The notes: generated by a model not told the origin, from the sequence alone. Counted from the first letter of the stretch, positions 43,814 to 52,709 are shown. The stretch is 64,000 nt of DNA from Microbacterium sp. 10M-3C3 (GCF_003931875.1 NZ_CP034245.1:248001-312000), one strand, 5' to 3'. Translations and numbers: made by a program.

Positions 43814-44481
43814 TCTGTGAAGACAGCGTCCTGCTGCGCGAGGGGCTCGTGCGCCTCCTCGACGACGCCGGCCACACCGTCGTCGCGGCGCTCCCGGATG
43901 CGGCGGACCTCGACGCCACCGTCGCCGCCACCGCGCCCGACCTGTGCATCCTCGACGTGCGGCTGCCGCCGACGTTCACGGACGAGGGCATCCGCGCCGC
44001 CGTGCGGCTGCGGGCGCAGCATCCGGCTCTCCCGGTGCTCGTGCTCTCGCAGTACGTCGAGGAGCGGTACGCGAGCGACCTCATCTCGGGCGGCGGCGGT
44101 GCGCTCGGCTACCTGCTGAAGGACCGCGTCGCCGACGTGGCGGAGTTCCTCGAGTCGGTCGCCCGCATCGGCGAAGGGGCGACGGTGCTCGACCCGGAGG
44201 TCGTCGCGCAGCTCCTCAGCCGCCGCAGCCGCGACGAGCGGATGCAGCGCCTCACCGAGCGCGAGCGGCAGGTGCTCGCGCTCATCGCGGAGGGCAAGTC
44301 GAACCAGGCCATCGCGGCGACCCTGTTCGTCTCGGAGGCCAGCGTCGAGAAGCACATCACCGCGATCTTCCAGAAGCTCGGGCTCGAGCCCGACGAATCC
44401 GGCAACCGCCGCGTCCAGGCCGCGCTCGTCCATCTCGAGCACGGCGGCGGCAGCACCCCCCAGTCAGGAGCAGCACGATGA
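43801..44481 (+). CDS. LuxR/NarL-family response regulator
   Basis: 226 residues. Receiver domain with acidic pocket CEDS (Glu7, Asp8), phospho-acceptor Asp52 in CILDVRLPP, Ser in VLVLSQ and Lys in YLLKDR. The C-terminal LuxR helix-turn-helix is LTERERQVLALIAEGKSNQAIA then SEASVEKHITAIFQKLGL. GTG 43801 begins 13 bp before the kinase stop, and its stop overlaps the next gene as ATGA, giving a three-gene operon. Confidence 0.95.
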   Translation: MRILICEDSVLLREGLVRLLDDAGHTVVAALPDAADLDATVAATAPDLCILDVRLPPTFTDEGIRAAVRLRAQHPALPVLVLSQYVEERYASDLISGGGGALGYLLKDRVADVAEFLESVARIGEGATVLDPEVVAQLLSRRSRDERMQRLTERERQVLALIAEGKSNQAIAATLFVSEASVEKHITAIFQKLGLEPDESGNRRVQAALVHLEHGGGSTPQSGAAR

Positions 44482-45326
44482 GCACGACCACCCCGCCGCC
44501 CGCCCCGGCGGCGACACCGCCCGCCTCCCCGGAGGCTCCCCGCCCGAATCGGTCCGCCGCCCGCGTCATCGCGATCCTCGTCGCCGCGCTCGGTGTGGCC
44601 GCGATCGTCGCGACCGTGTGGAGCGGCGCGCGCCCGACGCTCGCCGCGGCCGCCGGCCGCAGCGAGACGACCACGCAGACAGTGGGCGGGGTCGATGCGC
44701 TCGCCGTCGACATCTCGGCGGCACGGATGACGATCCGCTTCGACGACGCCGCGCGCGAGGCGACCCTCGACGTGCGGGACGTCGGCGGCGGCTCGTGGAC
44801 ACTCGACCGCGACGGCGACACGCTGCGCGTCACCGCGCCGCGGCTGCCGTTCGGCTCGTGGTTCGGTGGTGGCAACGGCCGCGCCGTCCTGACGCTTCCG
44901 ACCGACCTCGCGGGCTCCGACGCCGACCTCGAGCTCGCGGGTGGCTCGCTGCGCGCAGACGGCGAGTTCGGCGCGGTGACGCTGCAGATGGGTGCGGGCG
45001 AGGCGACGCTCGCCGGCTCGGCCACGTCGCTGTCGGCGGACGTGAGCGCGGGCCGCGCGACGCTCGACCTCGCGGACGTGACCACCGCCGACCTGCAGCT
45101 GAGCGCCGGGGAGCTGCGCGGCGCCCTCACCGGCGAGACGCCGCAGGACGTGGGCGTCTTCGTGAGCGCCGGGTCGCTGGATCTGACCCTCCCCGACGAC
45201 GCGTACGCCGTCACGTCGGACGTCTCGGCCGGCGGGTTCGACAACGGCCTGCGCACCGACGCCGCCGCATCCGCCACCGTCCGGGTGGAGGTCTCGGCGG
45301 GCAACGCCGCCCTGCGCTCCCGCTGA
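44478..45326 (+). CDS. DUF4097-like membrane-anchored beta-repeat protein
   Basis: 282 residues. A short Pro-rich N-terminus, one membrane helix (about 30-52), then an external right-handed beta-repeat domain (ADLELAGGSLRADGEFGAV, GAGEATLAGSATSLSADVSAG) typical of DUF4097/LiaF-like putative adhesins found with LiaRS-type two-component systems. AGGAG precedes ATG 44478. It may be the regulated output or a modulator of the kinase. Confidence 0.88.
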   Translation: MSTTTPPPAPAATPPASPEAPRPNRSAARVIAILVAALGVAAIVATVWSGARPTLAAAAGRSETTTQTVGGVDALAVDISAARMTIRFDDAAREATLDVRDVGGGSWTLDRDGDTLRVTAPRLPFGSWFGGGNGRAVLTLPTDLAGSDADLELAGGSLRADGEFGAVTLQMGAGEATLAGSATSLSADVSAGRATLDLADVTTADLQLSAGELRGALTGETPQDVGVFVSAGSLDLTLPDDAYAVTSDVSAGGFDNGLRTDAAASATVRVEVSAGNAALRSR

Positions 45327-45333
45327 CCCGCTG

Positions 45334-45379
45334 GCGTGAATCGGCGGCTGCCCTGACCGGGGTAGCCGCCGTTTCACGC
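45334..45379. terminator. Bidirectional hairpin terminator
   Basis: Arms GCGTGAATCGGCGGCT and AGCCGCCGTTTCACGC pair with one mismatch around 14 bases. It lies between convergent genes (stops at 45326 and 45408), so it can serve both. Confidence 0.75.
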
Positions 45380-45407
45380 AAGGGGGCGAGCGAGGTAGGC
45401 CGCGGGG

Positions 45408-45884
45408 TCAGCGGCCGGCGTCGTAGAGGTGCCGGCCGCCGTGGCCGAGCACCTTCACGACCACGCCGCGTCGGTGCAGATCCGCCACCGCGCGCGTCTC
45501 CTCCTCCAGCGTCGTGCCCAGGGCATGGACGTTCGCGACCACGAGCACGTCGCCGCGGCCGAGGGTGCGGAAGAAGCGCTCGAGGCGCTCCGACCAGTCC
45601 TCGAGCGTCTCGGGAGAGGGGTGGCGGAAGCCCTCGATCGGCACGCCGAAGCGCGTGAGGTCATCGCGCTGCTCGACGACCGACGGCATCCCGGGACGGG
45701 AGACGACGAGCCCGACGAGGCGGGACCCGGCGGGCCGGGCGAGCCACCAGTCGCGGTCGCGCTGCAGCTCGGTGAAGCACTTCGGGCACTCGGCGGCCGG
45801 ATGCGGCAGATGCAGCGGGCTCGTGTCGACGCCTGGCGCGCGCTCGCGCACCCTCGCGTCCTCCGAGGGGATCGTCTCGGTCAT
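45408..45884 (-). CDS. Orphan resolvase-N-terminal-like protein, probably inactive
   Basis: 158 residues. After a short N-terminus with CPKCF, residues ~55-150 follow the serine-recombinase catalytic fold: LVGLVVSRPG at the position of YARVS, a GDVLVVANVHALG at the position of GDtLvVxxLDRLgR, and RGVVVKVLG. The Ser is kept but the Arg of DRLxR is lost, and there is no C-terminal DNA-binding domain. It is therefore not a working recombinase; a regulatory or other role is likely. ATG 45884 has GGAGG seven bases upstream, better than the ATG at 45905. It lies 37 bp after the antiporter gene, likely in operon. Confidence 0.78.
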   Translation of the reverse strand: MTETIPSEDARVRERAPGVDTSPLHLPHPAAECPKCFTELQRDRDWWLARPAGSRLVGLVVSRPGMPSVVEQRDDLTRFGVPIEGFRHPSPETLEDWSERLERFFRTLGRGDVLVVANVHALGTTLEEETRAVADLHRRGVVVKVLGHGGRHLYDAGR

Positions 45885-45921
45885 CGGCAACCTCCGCCTC
45901 TCCATTGTGCCCGAGCGGAGG

Positions 45922-47676
45922 TCAGTCCTCGCCGTCGATGCGCAGCTCGAGACTGAGCTGGTCGGCGTCGAGCTCAGCGAGCGCGTGCCGCAGCGCCGCG
46001 GTGCTGTAGCGGCCGTCGCGCGACAGTTCGCCCAGACGCTCCCGCATGTGCGCGATGAGCACGAGCCGCAGCTCGAGGATCTCCCGCGCCCGCGCCGTCA
46101 TGTCCTCGTCGGGCGGCTGGGTGAACCGCTCCCCGAGCCGTGCGACGAGCCCGTCGGAGAACTCCTCGCCGTCGCGTCGCACGACGCGGCCCTCTCGCAC
46201 CGCCGACACCGCGGCGCTGCGCAGATCGTGGTCGAGCGCGTGCATCTCGGCGCGGTCGGGACCCTCGCCGCCGTCGCCGGCGAGCCCGAGCCACCGCACG
46301 AGCGGCGGCAGCGTCAGCCCCTGCAGGAGCAGGCTGAACACCGCGACGAGGAAGGCGACGAAGATGAGCAGCGGCCGCTCGACGGTGCTGTCGTCCTTGG
46401 GCAGCGTCTGGGCGGCGGCCAGGGTCACGACCCCCCGCATGCCCGCCCACACGATGACGGTGCCGTGGCGCCAGCCCAGCGGCGAGTCCCGGTAGTAGTC
46501 CAGGTCGGCGAGCGAGCGGCGGATGCGGCGCCGCATCCACGTGACGCGGCGCTCCACCCGATCGGGGTCGATCTCCCGGCCGCCGCGGCGGAAGCGCTCG
46601 GGCTGGGTCGCGATGACCTCCTCGAAGCGATCGAGGCGCTCGGTCGCCGCATCCGCCCGCTCCTGCCACCGTCCGTGGCGACGCGCGCGCCGGCCCTGCA
46701 GCCAGATGAGACCGGACACGTACACCGCGCGCACCGCCAGCACGATCCCGGGCGCCGACAGCGCGAGCCACGCGCCGTGCCACAGGCCCTGGTGCTCGGC
46801 GAGGTTCTGCTCGACGATCTTCTTCAGCTCGAGGCCGAACACGAGGAACACGCCGCCCTCGAGGATGACCTCGATCGTGCGCCAGTTGAGGTTGTCGCTC
46901 AACCGCTGCTCGGGGGTGAACCGCCGCGCGGCGCCCTGGCCGGTGACGATGCCCGCGACGACGGCGGCGACGAGGCCCGACCCGCCGAGGTGCTCCGTGG
47001 GCAGGTACGCGATGAAGGGGACCGTGAAGCTGAGGGCGGTGTTGGCGGCCGGATTCTGCACGTGCGTGCGCACGCGCAGGTTGAGCCACCCGACGATGGC
47101 GCCGAGGACGAGCGCGACACCGACGCCCCACAGGAACGCCGTCGCGGTCTGGCCGACCTCGAACCCGACGGCGACCGCGGCGACGGCCGTCCGCAGCAGC
47201 ACGAGCGCGGTCGCGTCGTTGAGGAGGCTCTCGCCCTCGAGCATCGTCACGACGCGGGGGGCGATGCCCAGGCGCTTCGCGATCGAGGTGGCCACGGCGT
47301 CGGTGGGGCTGAGGATCGCACCGAGCGCGATGCCGAGCGCGAGTCCGAGGCCGGGGATGACGGCGTTGAAGAACAGTCCGAGGACGACCGCGCTCACGAT
47401 CACGAGCAGGACCGACAGCCCCGCGATCGGCACGAAGTCGCGGCGGAACTCGATCGCCGGCAGCTGCACGGCGGCCGAGTACAGCAGTGGTGGGAGCACG
47501 CCCATGAGGATGACTTCGGGCGGCACCTCGAACGCCGGCACGAACGGCAGCAGGCTCACGCCCAGTCCGATCGCCATGAGCACGAGCGGCCCGGCGATGT
47601 TGAACCGCGGGGCGATGACGGTCACGAGCGCCACCACGATGACGCCCGCCACGACGATCAGCAGGGGGTCGACCAC
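45922..47676 (-). CDS. CPA1-family Na+/H+ antiporter
   Basis: 584 residues. About twelve membrane helices from the very N-terminus; core motifs GVLPPLLYSAAVQL, GAILSPTDAVAT and EGESLLNDATALVL hold the ion-binding Asp residues of the NhaP/NHE type. A charged cytoplasmic loop (about 320-395) and a soluble C-terminal tail (about 480-584) are regulatory in this family. It exchanges Na+ or K+ for H+ for pH and salt homeostasis. GTG 47676 follows a TACCCT box by six bases (leaderless). A longer frame upstream crosses the divergent gene and is rejected. Confidence 0.93.
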   Translation of the reverse strand: MVDPLLIVVAGVIVVALVTVIAPRFNIAGPLVLMAIGLGVSLLPFVPAFEVPPEVILMGVLPPLLYSAAVQLPAIEFRRDFVPIAGLSVLLVIVSAVVLGLFFNAVIPGLGLALGIALGAILSPTDAVATSIAKRLGIAPRVVTMLEGESLLNDATALVLLRTAVAAVAVGFEVGQTATAFLWGVGVALVLGAIVGWLNLRVRTHVQNPAANTALSFTVPFIAYLPTEHLGGSGLVAAVVAGIVTGQGAARRFTPEQRLSDNLNWRTIEVILEGGVFLVFGLELKKIVEQNLAEHQGLWHGAWLALSAPGIVLAVRAVYVSGLIWLQGRRARRHGRWQERADAATERLDRFEEVIATQPERFRRGGREIDPDRVERRVTWMRRRIRRSLADLDYYRDSPLGWRHGTVIVWAGMRGVVTLAAAQTLPKDDSTVERPLLIFVAFLVAVFSLLLQGLTLPPLVRWLGLAGDGGEGPDRAEMHALDHDLRSAAVSAVREGRVVRRDGEEFSDGLVARLGERFTQPPDEDMTARAREILELRLVLIAHMRERLGELSRDGRYSTAALRHALAELDADQLSLELRIDGED

Positions 47677-47682
47677 CTTCCG

Positions 47683-47688
47683 AGGGTA
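47683..47688 (-). promoter_or_regulatory. -10 box (TACCCT) for the antiporter
   Basis: On the minus strand: TACCCT, six bases (CGGAAG), GTG at 47676. Leaderless geometry. Confidence 0.6.
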
Positions 47689-47719
47689 GCGGCGCACCGC
47701 GTCGGCGCGAGCGGGGCGG

Positions 47720-47725
47720 TACCGT
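47720..47725 (+). promoter_or_regulatory. -10 box (TACCGT) for the zinc metallopeptidase
   Basis: TACCGT, six bases (GAGCCT), GTG at 47732. Divergent from the antiporter box, with 31 bp between the two boxes, so the -35 regions must overlap. Confidence 0.6.
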
Positions 47726-47731
47726 GAGCCT

Positions 47732-48601
47732 GTGACCTTCAACGACGACGCCCGTGTGGGCGGGAACCGCGCCCGTCGCCGCGGAGCCGGCGCCGCGATC
47801 GCCGGCGGCGGCGTCGTCGGCATCGGTGCGATCGTCGTGCTGCTTCTGAACGCCTTCGGTGTCGTCGACCTGACGGGCCTCCTCGGCGCGGGCGGCGGCG
47901 GCGCGGCGCCGGAGTCGTCACCGATCGCGGGGTGCGAGACCGGGCAGGACGCCAACGAGAGCGACGACTGCCGGCTCGCGGCGGGCTCCCTCGCGCTCGA
48001 CCAGTACTGGGGCGACCAGGTCGAGGGCTACCGCGGGCCGCAGCTCATCATCGTCGACGGATCGACCCCCACCGCGTGCGGCACCGCGTCCAACGCCGCC
48101 GGCCCGTTCTACTGCCCGCCCGAGGAGACGGTGTACGTCGACCCGACGTTCTTCTCCCTGCTGCGCGAGCAGTTCGGCGCCTCGGGTGGCGATCTCGCCC
48201 AGCTCTACGTCCTCGCCCACGAGTACGGCCATCACGTGCAGAACATCGCCGGCATCATGCAGCAGCACCCGGCCGACGGCACCGGCGCCGACAGCAATGG
48301 CGTGCGCACCGAGCTTCAGGCCGACTGCTTCGCCGGCGCGTGGGTCCGGGGCATGACCGAGGCCCGCGACGAGAGCGGCACGCCGTACCTGAAGGCGCCG
48401 ACCCCCGCGCAGATCGCGGACGCGCTGAACGCCGCCGCATCCGTCGGCGACGACCACATCCAGCAGGAGTCCGGTGGGGTCGTGAACCCCGACACGTGGA
48501 CGCACGGCTCGAGCGAGCAGCGGCAGCGCTGGTTCGACGAGGGCTACGACGGGGGACCCGACGCGTGCGACACGTTCGCGGTGCCCGGAGAGCAGCTGTG
48601 A
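47732..48601 (+). CDS. Neutral zinc metallopeptidase (YpfJ family)
   Basis: 289 residues. A membrane helix near the N-terminus (about 22-45) anchors an external catalytic domain with the zinc motif HEYGHHVQN and the downstream ELQADCFAGAW Glu/Asp ligand region, characteristic of the YpfJ/KPN_02809 family. Natural substrates are unknown. GTG 47732 is fixed by the leaderless promoter. Its stop overlaps the iminopeptidase start as GTGA. Confidence 0.92.
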   Translation: MTFNDDARVGGNRARRRGAGAAIAGGGVVGIGAIVVLLLNAFGVVDLTGLLGAGGGGAAPESSPIAGCETGQDANESDDCRLAAGSLALDQYWGDQVEGYRGPQLIIVDGSTPTACGTASNAAGPFYCPPEETVYVDPTFFSLLREQFGASGGDLAQLYVLAHEYGHHVQNIAGIMQQHPADGTGADSNGVRTELQADCFAGAWVRGMTEARDESGTPYLKAPTPAQIADALNAAASVGDDHIQQESGGVVNPDTWTHGSSEQRQRWFDEGYDGGPDACDTFAVPGEQL

Positions 48602-49572
48602 GCGCCATCGGCCGCCTCGACGACGTGCTGTACCCGCCCATCGAGCCGTACGACACCGGCGTGCTCTTCGCCGGCGATGGCCAGCGCATCCACTACGAGC
48701 AGAGCGGCAACCCCGACGGCAAGCCCGTCGTGTACCTCCACGGCGGCCCGGGAGGCGGCACGAGCCCGTGGCAGCGCCGCTTCTTCGACCCCGAGAAGTA
48801 CCGCATCATCCTGTTCGATCAGCGCGGATGCGGGCGCTCGACGCCGCACGCGAGCGACGCCGCGGCCGACCTGCGCTTCAACACGACGTGGCACCTCGTC
48901 GCCGACATGGAGCTGCTGCGCAAGAACCTCGGCATCCGGCAGTGGCAGGTGTTCGGCGGATCGTGGGGGAGCACGCTCGCACTGGCGTACGCCGAGACCC
49001 ACCGCGACGCCGTCTCGGAGCTCATCCTCCGCGGCATCTTCACCCTCCGTCGGCACGAGCTCGAGTGGTTCTACGAGGGCGGCGCGTCGGCGCTCTTCCC
49101 CGACCTGTGGGAGGAGTACCTCGCGCCCATCCCCGTGCTCGAGCGCTCGCGGCTCATCGAGGCGTACCACCGCCGCTTGAGCGACCCCGATCCTGCCGTG
49201 CATGGGCCTGCCGCGCTCGCGTGGACCCGCTGGGAGGCGGCCACCGTGACGCTCGAGCCCGACGAGAAGTTCATCGGCGAGATGACCGAGGCCGCCCACG
49301 CGCTCGCGTTCGCGCGCATCGAGAACCACTACTTCGTCCACGGCGGCTGGCTGCGCGAAGGGCAGCTGATCGAGGACGCCCCGCGGCTGGCCGGCATCCC
49401 GACCGTCATCGTGCAGGGCCGCTACGACGTCTGCACGCCCATGATGACCGCGTGGGACCTGCATCGCGCGCTTCCCGAGGCGGAGTTCGTGGTCGTGCCC
49501 GACGCGGGCCACTCCGCGACCGAGCCGGGCATCGCCCGCGCGCTGCGCGCCGCCGCCGACCGCTTCGCCTGA
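48598..49572 (+). CDS. pip: Proline iminopeptidase
   Basis: 324-residue alpha/beta hydrolase of family S33 that removes N-terminal proline from peptides. Motifs: oxyanion HGGPGGGTSP, DQRGCGRSTPH, nucleophile GGSWGSTLAL, Asp in GRYDVCTP and His in DAGHSATEP. All agree with prolyl aminopeptidases, and the length is typical. Translationally coupled to the metallopeptidase, suggesting joint peptide degradation. Confidence 0.95.
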   Translation: MSAIGRLDDVLYPPIEPYDTGVLFAGDGQRIHYEQSGNPDGKPVVYLHGGPGGGTSPWQRRFFDPEKYRIILFDQRGCGRSTPHASDAAADLRFNTTWHLVADMELLRKNLGIRQWQVFGGSWGSTLALAYAETHRDAVSELILRGIFTLRRHELEWFYEGGASALFPDLWEEYLAPIPVLERSRLIEAYHRRLSDPDPAVHGPAALAWTRWEAATVTLEPDEKFIGEMTEAAHALAFARIENHYFVHGGWLREGQLIEDAPRLAGIPTVIVQGRYDVCTPMMTAWDLHRALPEAEFVVVPDAGHSATEPGIARALRAAADRFA

Positions 49573-49596
49573 TCGCTCCGTCGCTCGCTCGCGATC

Positions 49597-49657
49597 GTTC
49601 GCTCGTCGTATCCGGCGGCGTGAGGGCGGGAATCGGCGCGATATACGCCGAGCGAAC
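49597..49657. terminator. Inverted repeat between convergent genes
   Basis: Arms GTTCGCTCGTCGTAT and ATACGCCGAGCGAAC (one mismatch in 15) with a 31-base loop, between the stops of the iminopeptidase and the aldehyde dehydrogenase. Likely a bidirectional terminator. Confidence 0.6.
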
Positions 49658-49668
49658 TGAGCGCGGCG

Positions 49669-51321
49669 CTAGGCGCCGAGCGCGCGGGTGAGGGTTGCGA
49701 CGAGCGTCGGGATGCGGCGGCCCGCGTAGTAGCGCGTCAGGCCCTCGCTCACCGCGGCGCCCGTGCGCGACGAGACGAACCAGGGCGGCTTCGGGAGGAT
49801 CGAGAAGCGCTGCCGCCGTCCCAGCGAGCGGGGGAAGGGGCGGAACGGCCCGCGCAGCACCGAGCGCTCGACGTCGTCGAGGAGCAGCGCGTTGTGCACG
49901 ACGCCGATGCCGCTGCCGACGCCGGCGAGGGTGCCCCCGGGATACGCGCCCCACGACAGCGTCGGGATCGTGAACGATACGCCCGTCCACGCGTTGATCG
50001 CGATGCCGCCGTAGTGCAGGTCGGCGATCGCGCGCTCGAAGCCGTCGCCGAGCGCCCGCTCGGTGTCGGGGTCGATCAGCACGTTGGCGCCGAGGGACCC
50101 GGTGAGCCGCTCGTTCGCATGGGCGACGGCCGCGTCGAGGAACGTCTGTCCCTCGCCGGCCAGCGCGACGACGCCGAGCACGGGGGCGAAGTACTCCGTC
50201 GACTCGACGGGCGCGGCGGTCGCGGCATCCGCCGGCACCGTCACGACCGCGCGGGTGCCGTCGCCGATCCACGTCGCCTCGGGCGTGGCCTCGCGCACCC
50301 GGGCGAGCGTCGCCTCGGCGCCGGGGTACCACACGGGTCGCGCCGGCGCGGCGGCGTACGCGCGGCGCAGCTCGGACAGGAACGCGCCGCGCTGCGGCCA
50401 GTCGGCGCTCACGATGACGACTTGGCCCGCGATGCAGTTGTGCCCGCCGTTCTGCAGGCGCATCGTCGCGATGTGCTCGGCCTGGAAGCGGAGGTCGGCG
50501 GCCGTCCACCGGCCCGGCACCACGATCACGGGGGCGACGCCGCCGAGCTCGGCGGTGATCGGCACGCGCAGCTGCGGCTCCGCCGGCCGGGGCTGCTCCG
50601 TGCCCCACACGATCGCGTCGAACGTGCGGGCAGAGCCGGTGATGTGCACGTGCGAGAACTCCGGTCGCGCGACCAGCTCCGCCCCGACGGCGCCGTCGCC
50701 CGTGACGATGCGGAGGAACCCCGGCTCGATGAGCGGCGCGAGCGCGCGCTCGAACACCGGAACGAGCGCATCTTGCGTCGGGTTGAGCTTCAGCACCGAC
50801 ACGCGGTTGGCCGACAGCAGCTCGTACAGCACGTCGAGCACCGGGATCGCGGTGATGTTGCCGGCGCCGAGCACCAGGCCGACGCCGCCGGACTCCGTCG
50901 GGCGGCGCTGGGCGAGCCCCGCCGCCGCGCGAGCGTGGGCGCGTCCGGTCCCGGGTCGCAGCCACACCTCGCCTGTGAAGCCCGACAGCACGATGCGGTC
51001 GAGCCCCGTCGCGGGAAACACGCGAGCGCGCACGCGCCCGCCGGGCGCATCGTCGAGCCGCACGCCGTCGAGGGGGCTGGCGTCGCCGGCGAGCGTGCGC
51101 AGCGTGCGGGCGTACGCCTCGAGCGCGACGAGCGTCGCGTACGGACCGGTCAGCCACTCCTCGCCGCGCAGCGGATGCTGCGGCCCGAGGCCCTTCGCGT
51201 CGGCGGCCGTGTCGGCCCACTCCTCGGCGGCTGCGGCGACCGTGTCGTGCAGCCGGTCGAGCAGCCGCGCGCGCTGATCGAGCGTGAGCGTGGACCACAG
51301 TCGCGAACCCCGATCGAGCAT
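49669..51321 (-). CDS. Aldehyde dehydrogenase family protein
   Basis: 550 residues of the NAD(P)-dependent aldehyde dehydrogenase fold. The nucleotide-binding region includes VLGAGNITAIPVLDVLYELL and SVLKLNPTQ; the general base Glu lies in ITAELGG and the nucleophile Cys in HNCIAGQ. It is somewhat divergent from classical ALDHs in the N-terminal domain, and the substrate is not evident. ATG 51321 has GAGAGGATGG upstream. It follows kynureninase on the same strand, with a palindrome between, so co-transcription is possible but may be attenuated. Confidence 0.87.
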   Translation of the reverse strand: MLDRGSRLWSTLTLDQRARLLDRLHDTVAAAAEEWADTAADAKGLGPQHPLRGEEWLTGPYATLVALEAYARTLRTLAGDASPLDGVRLDDAPGGRVRARVFPATGLDRIVLSGFTGEVWLRPGTGRAHARAAAGLAQRRPTESGGVGLVLGAGNITAIPVLDVLYELLSANRVSVLKLNPTQDALVPVFERALAPLIEPGFLRIVTGDGAVGAELVARPEFSHVHITGSARTFDAIVWGTEQPRPAEPQLRVPITAELGGVAPVIVVPGRWTAADLRFQAEHIATMRLQNGGHNCIAGQVVIVSADWPQRGAFLSELRRAYAAAPARPVWYPGAEATLARVREATPEATWIGDGTRAVVTVPADAATAAPVESTEYFAPVLGVVALAGEGQTFLDAAVAHANERLTGSLGANVLIDPDTERALGDGFERAIADLHYGGIAINAWTGVSFTIPTLSWGAYPGGTLAGVGSGIGVVHNALLLDDVERSVLRGPFRPFPRSLGRRQRFSILPKPPWFVSSRTGAAVSEGLTRYYAGRRIPTLVATLTRALGA

Positions 51322-51336
51322 GCGCCCATCCTCTCC

Positions 51337-51397
51337 CGCGAGAACGCTCTTGCGCACGGTTTCGGGCCGCAAGACCGTGCGTGCGCGTGTTCTCGCG
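51337..51397. repeat. 61-bp palindromic element, copy 3
   Basis: Ends CGCGAGAACGC and GCGTGTTCTCGCG, with GCGCACGGT/ACCGTGCG in the arms. It sits between the kynureninase stop (one base from the element's edge) and the aldehyde dehydrogenase ribosome site. Confidence 0.88.
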
Positions 51398-51398
51398 A

Positions 51399-52622
51399 TC
51401 AGCGGAGGGCGTCCGCGACCGCGCGCAGGCCGGTGAGCGTCTCGCGGAAGCTCGTCGACAGGGGCGAGAGGCCGATCCGCAGGCCGTCGGGGAAGCGGAA
51501 GTCGGGCAGCACGTCCTCGCGCCACAGCCGCGTCGTGACCTCGCGCATCGCCGGATGCGACAGCGTCACGTGACCGCCGCGGCGCTCGGGCTCGCGCGGC
51601 GTCGCGAGGCTCACGCCGAGCGGGGCGAGGAGGACATCCGACACCCGCACGGCGAACGCCGTCAGCGCCTCGGACTTCGCGCGGATCGCGGCGATCCCGG
51701 CGCGCTCGATCATGTCGAGCATGTCGCCGAGCGCGAGCATCCCCACGATCGGCGGCGTGCCGGAGAGGAACCGGCGCATCCCGGCGGCGGGCCGGTAGTC
51801 CGCGCCCATCGCGAAGACGTCGTCGGCGCTCATCCAGCCCGGGATCGGCTGATGCAGCGCCTCGTGATGCCGTGTCGCGACGTAGGCGAACGCGGGCGAG
51901 CCGGGCCCGCCGCCCAGGTACTTGTACGTGCAGCCCACCGCGATGTCGACGCCCCACGCGTCGAGCTCGGTGGGCACGACACCCGCCGAGTGGCACAGGT
52001 CCCACACCACGAGCGCGCCCGCTGCGTGCGCACGGCGCGTCAGCTCCGCCGCATCCGCGAGGTGCCCGGAGCGGTAGGCCACGTGGCTGAGCACGACGAC
52101 CGCGGTCTCGGACCCGATCGCCGCCGACAGCTCGTCGGGCTCGACGCCCCCGGCGGGGTCGGGCGTCAGCCAGCGGACCGCGCCGCTGCGCTCACCGGCG
52201 ATCGCCTCGACGATGTACCGGTCGGTGGGGAAGTTGTCGCGGTCGACCACGATCTCCCGCCGCGCCGGGTCGGCGGCGCGCTGCGCGTCGAACGCCGCGC
52301 GCACGAGCTTGTACAGCAGCACCGTCGTGGAGTCGCCGACGACGGTCTGCCCGGCGGCGGCGCCGAGCACACTCGCGCCCAGGCGGTCGCCGAGCGTGAA
52401 GGGCAGCTGCATCCACGATTCGTCCCACCCGCGGATGAGCCGGCCGCCCCACGCGTCGCGGACGAAATCGGACAGCGTGCCGGCGGTCGCGGCCAGCGGC
52501 CGGCCGAGCGAGTTGCCGTCGAAGTAGACCAGCTCGGTCTCGGCGCCCGCGAACAGGTCGCGGAACGACGCGAGCGGATCGGCCGCGTCGGCGTCGTGCG
52601 CCTCGCGATCCAGTTCCTTCAC
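51399..52622 (-). CDS. kynU: Kynureninase
   Basis: 407-residue PLP enzyme cleaving kynurenine (or 3-hydroxykynurenine) to anthranilate and alanine in tryptophan degradation. The PLP Lys lies in GCTYKYLGGGPGSPAF, the aspartate pair region in WDLCHSAGV, and the N-terminal YFDGNSLGRPL is diagnostic. GTG 52622 has a GAGG upstream. No tryptophan dioxygenase or formamidase is in the window, so the rest of the route is elsewhere or this is used for anthranilate/alanine salvage. Confidence 0.95.
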   Translation of the reverse strand: MKELDREAHDADAADPLASFRDLFAGAETELVYFDGNSLGRPLAATAGTLSDFVRDAWGGRLIRGWDESWMQLPFTLGDRLGASVLGAAAGQTVVGDSTTVLLYKLVRAAFDAQRAADPARREIVVDRDNFPTDRYIVEAIAGERSGAVRWLTPDPAGGVEPDELSAAIGSETAVVVLSHVAYRSGHLADAAELTRRAHAAGALVVWDLCHSAGVVPTELDAWGVDIAVGCTYKYLGGGPGSPAFAYVATRHHEALHQPIPGWMSADDVFAMGADYRPAAGMRRFLSGTPPIVGMLALGDMLDMIERAGIAAIRAKSEALTAFAVRVSDVLLAPLGVSLATPREPERRGGHVTLSHPAMREVTTRLWREDVLPDFRFPDGLRIGLSPLSTSFRETLTGLRAVADALR

Positions 52623-52635
52623 GCCCTCATCCTTT

Positions 52636-52696
52636 CGCGAGAACGCCCGTCTTCACGTTCGAGCGACCGAAAACCGTGCATCTGCGCGTTCTCGCG
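52636..52696. repeat. 61-bp palindromic element, copy 4
   Basis: Ends CGCGAGAACGC and GCGCGTTCTCGCG; the central region is more diverged than in the other copies. It fills most of the 87-bp gap between the glutaredoxin stop and the kynureninase start and overlaps the region just upstream of the kynU ribosome site. Confidence 0.85.
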
Positions 52697-52709
52697 AGCG
52701 GCGAGGGCG

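Noticed and set aside
45408..45884. Active site-specific recombinase or mobile element
   Set aside because: No DNA-binding domain, catalytic Arg lost, and no attachment-site repeats or cargo around it.
47677..47955. N-terminal extension of the antiporter
   Set aside because: It crosses the divergent metallopeptidase promoter and coding start; the shorter start begins directly with the first membrane helix.
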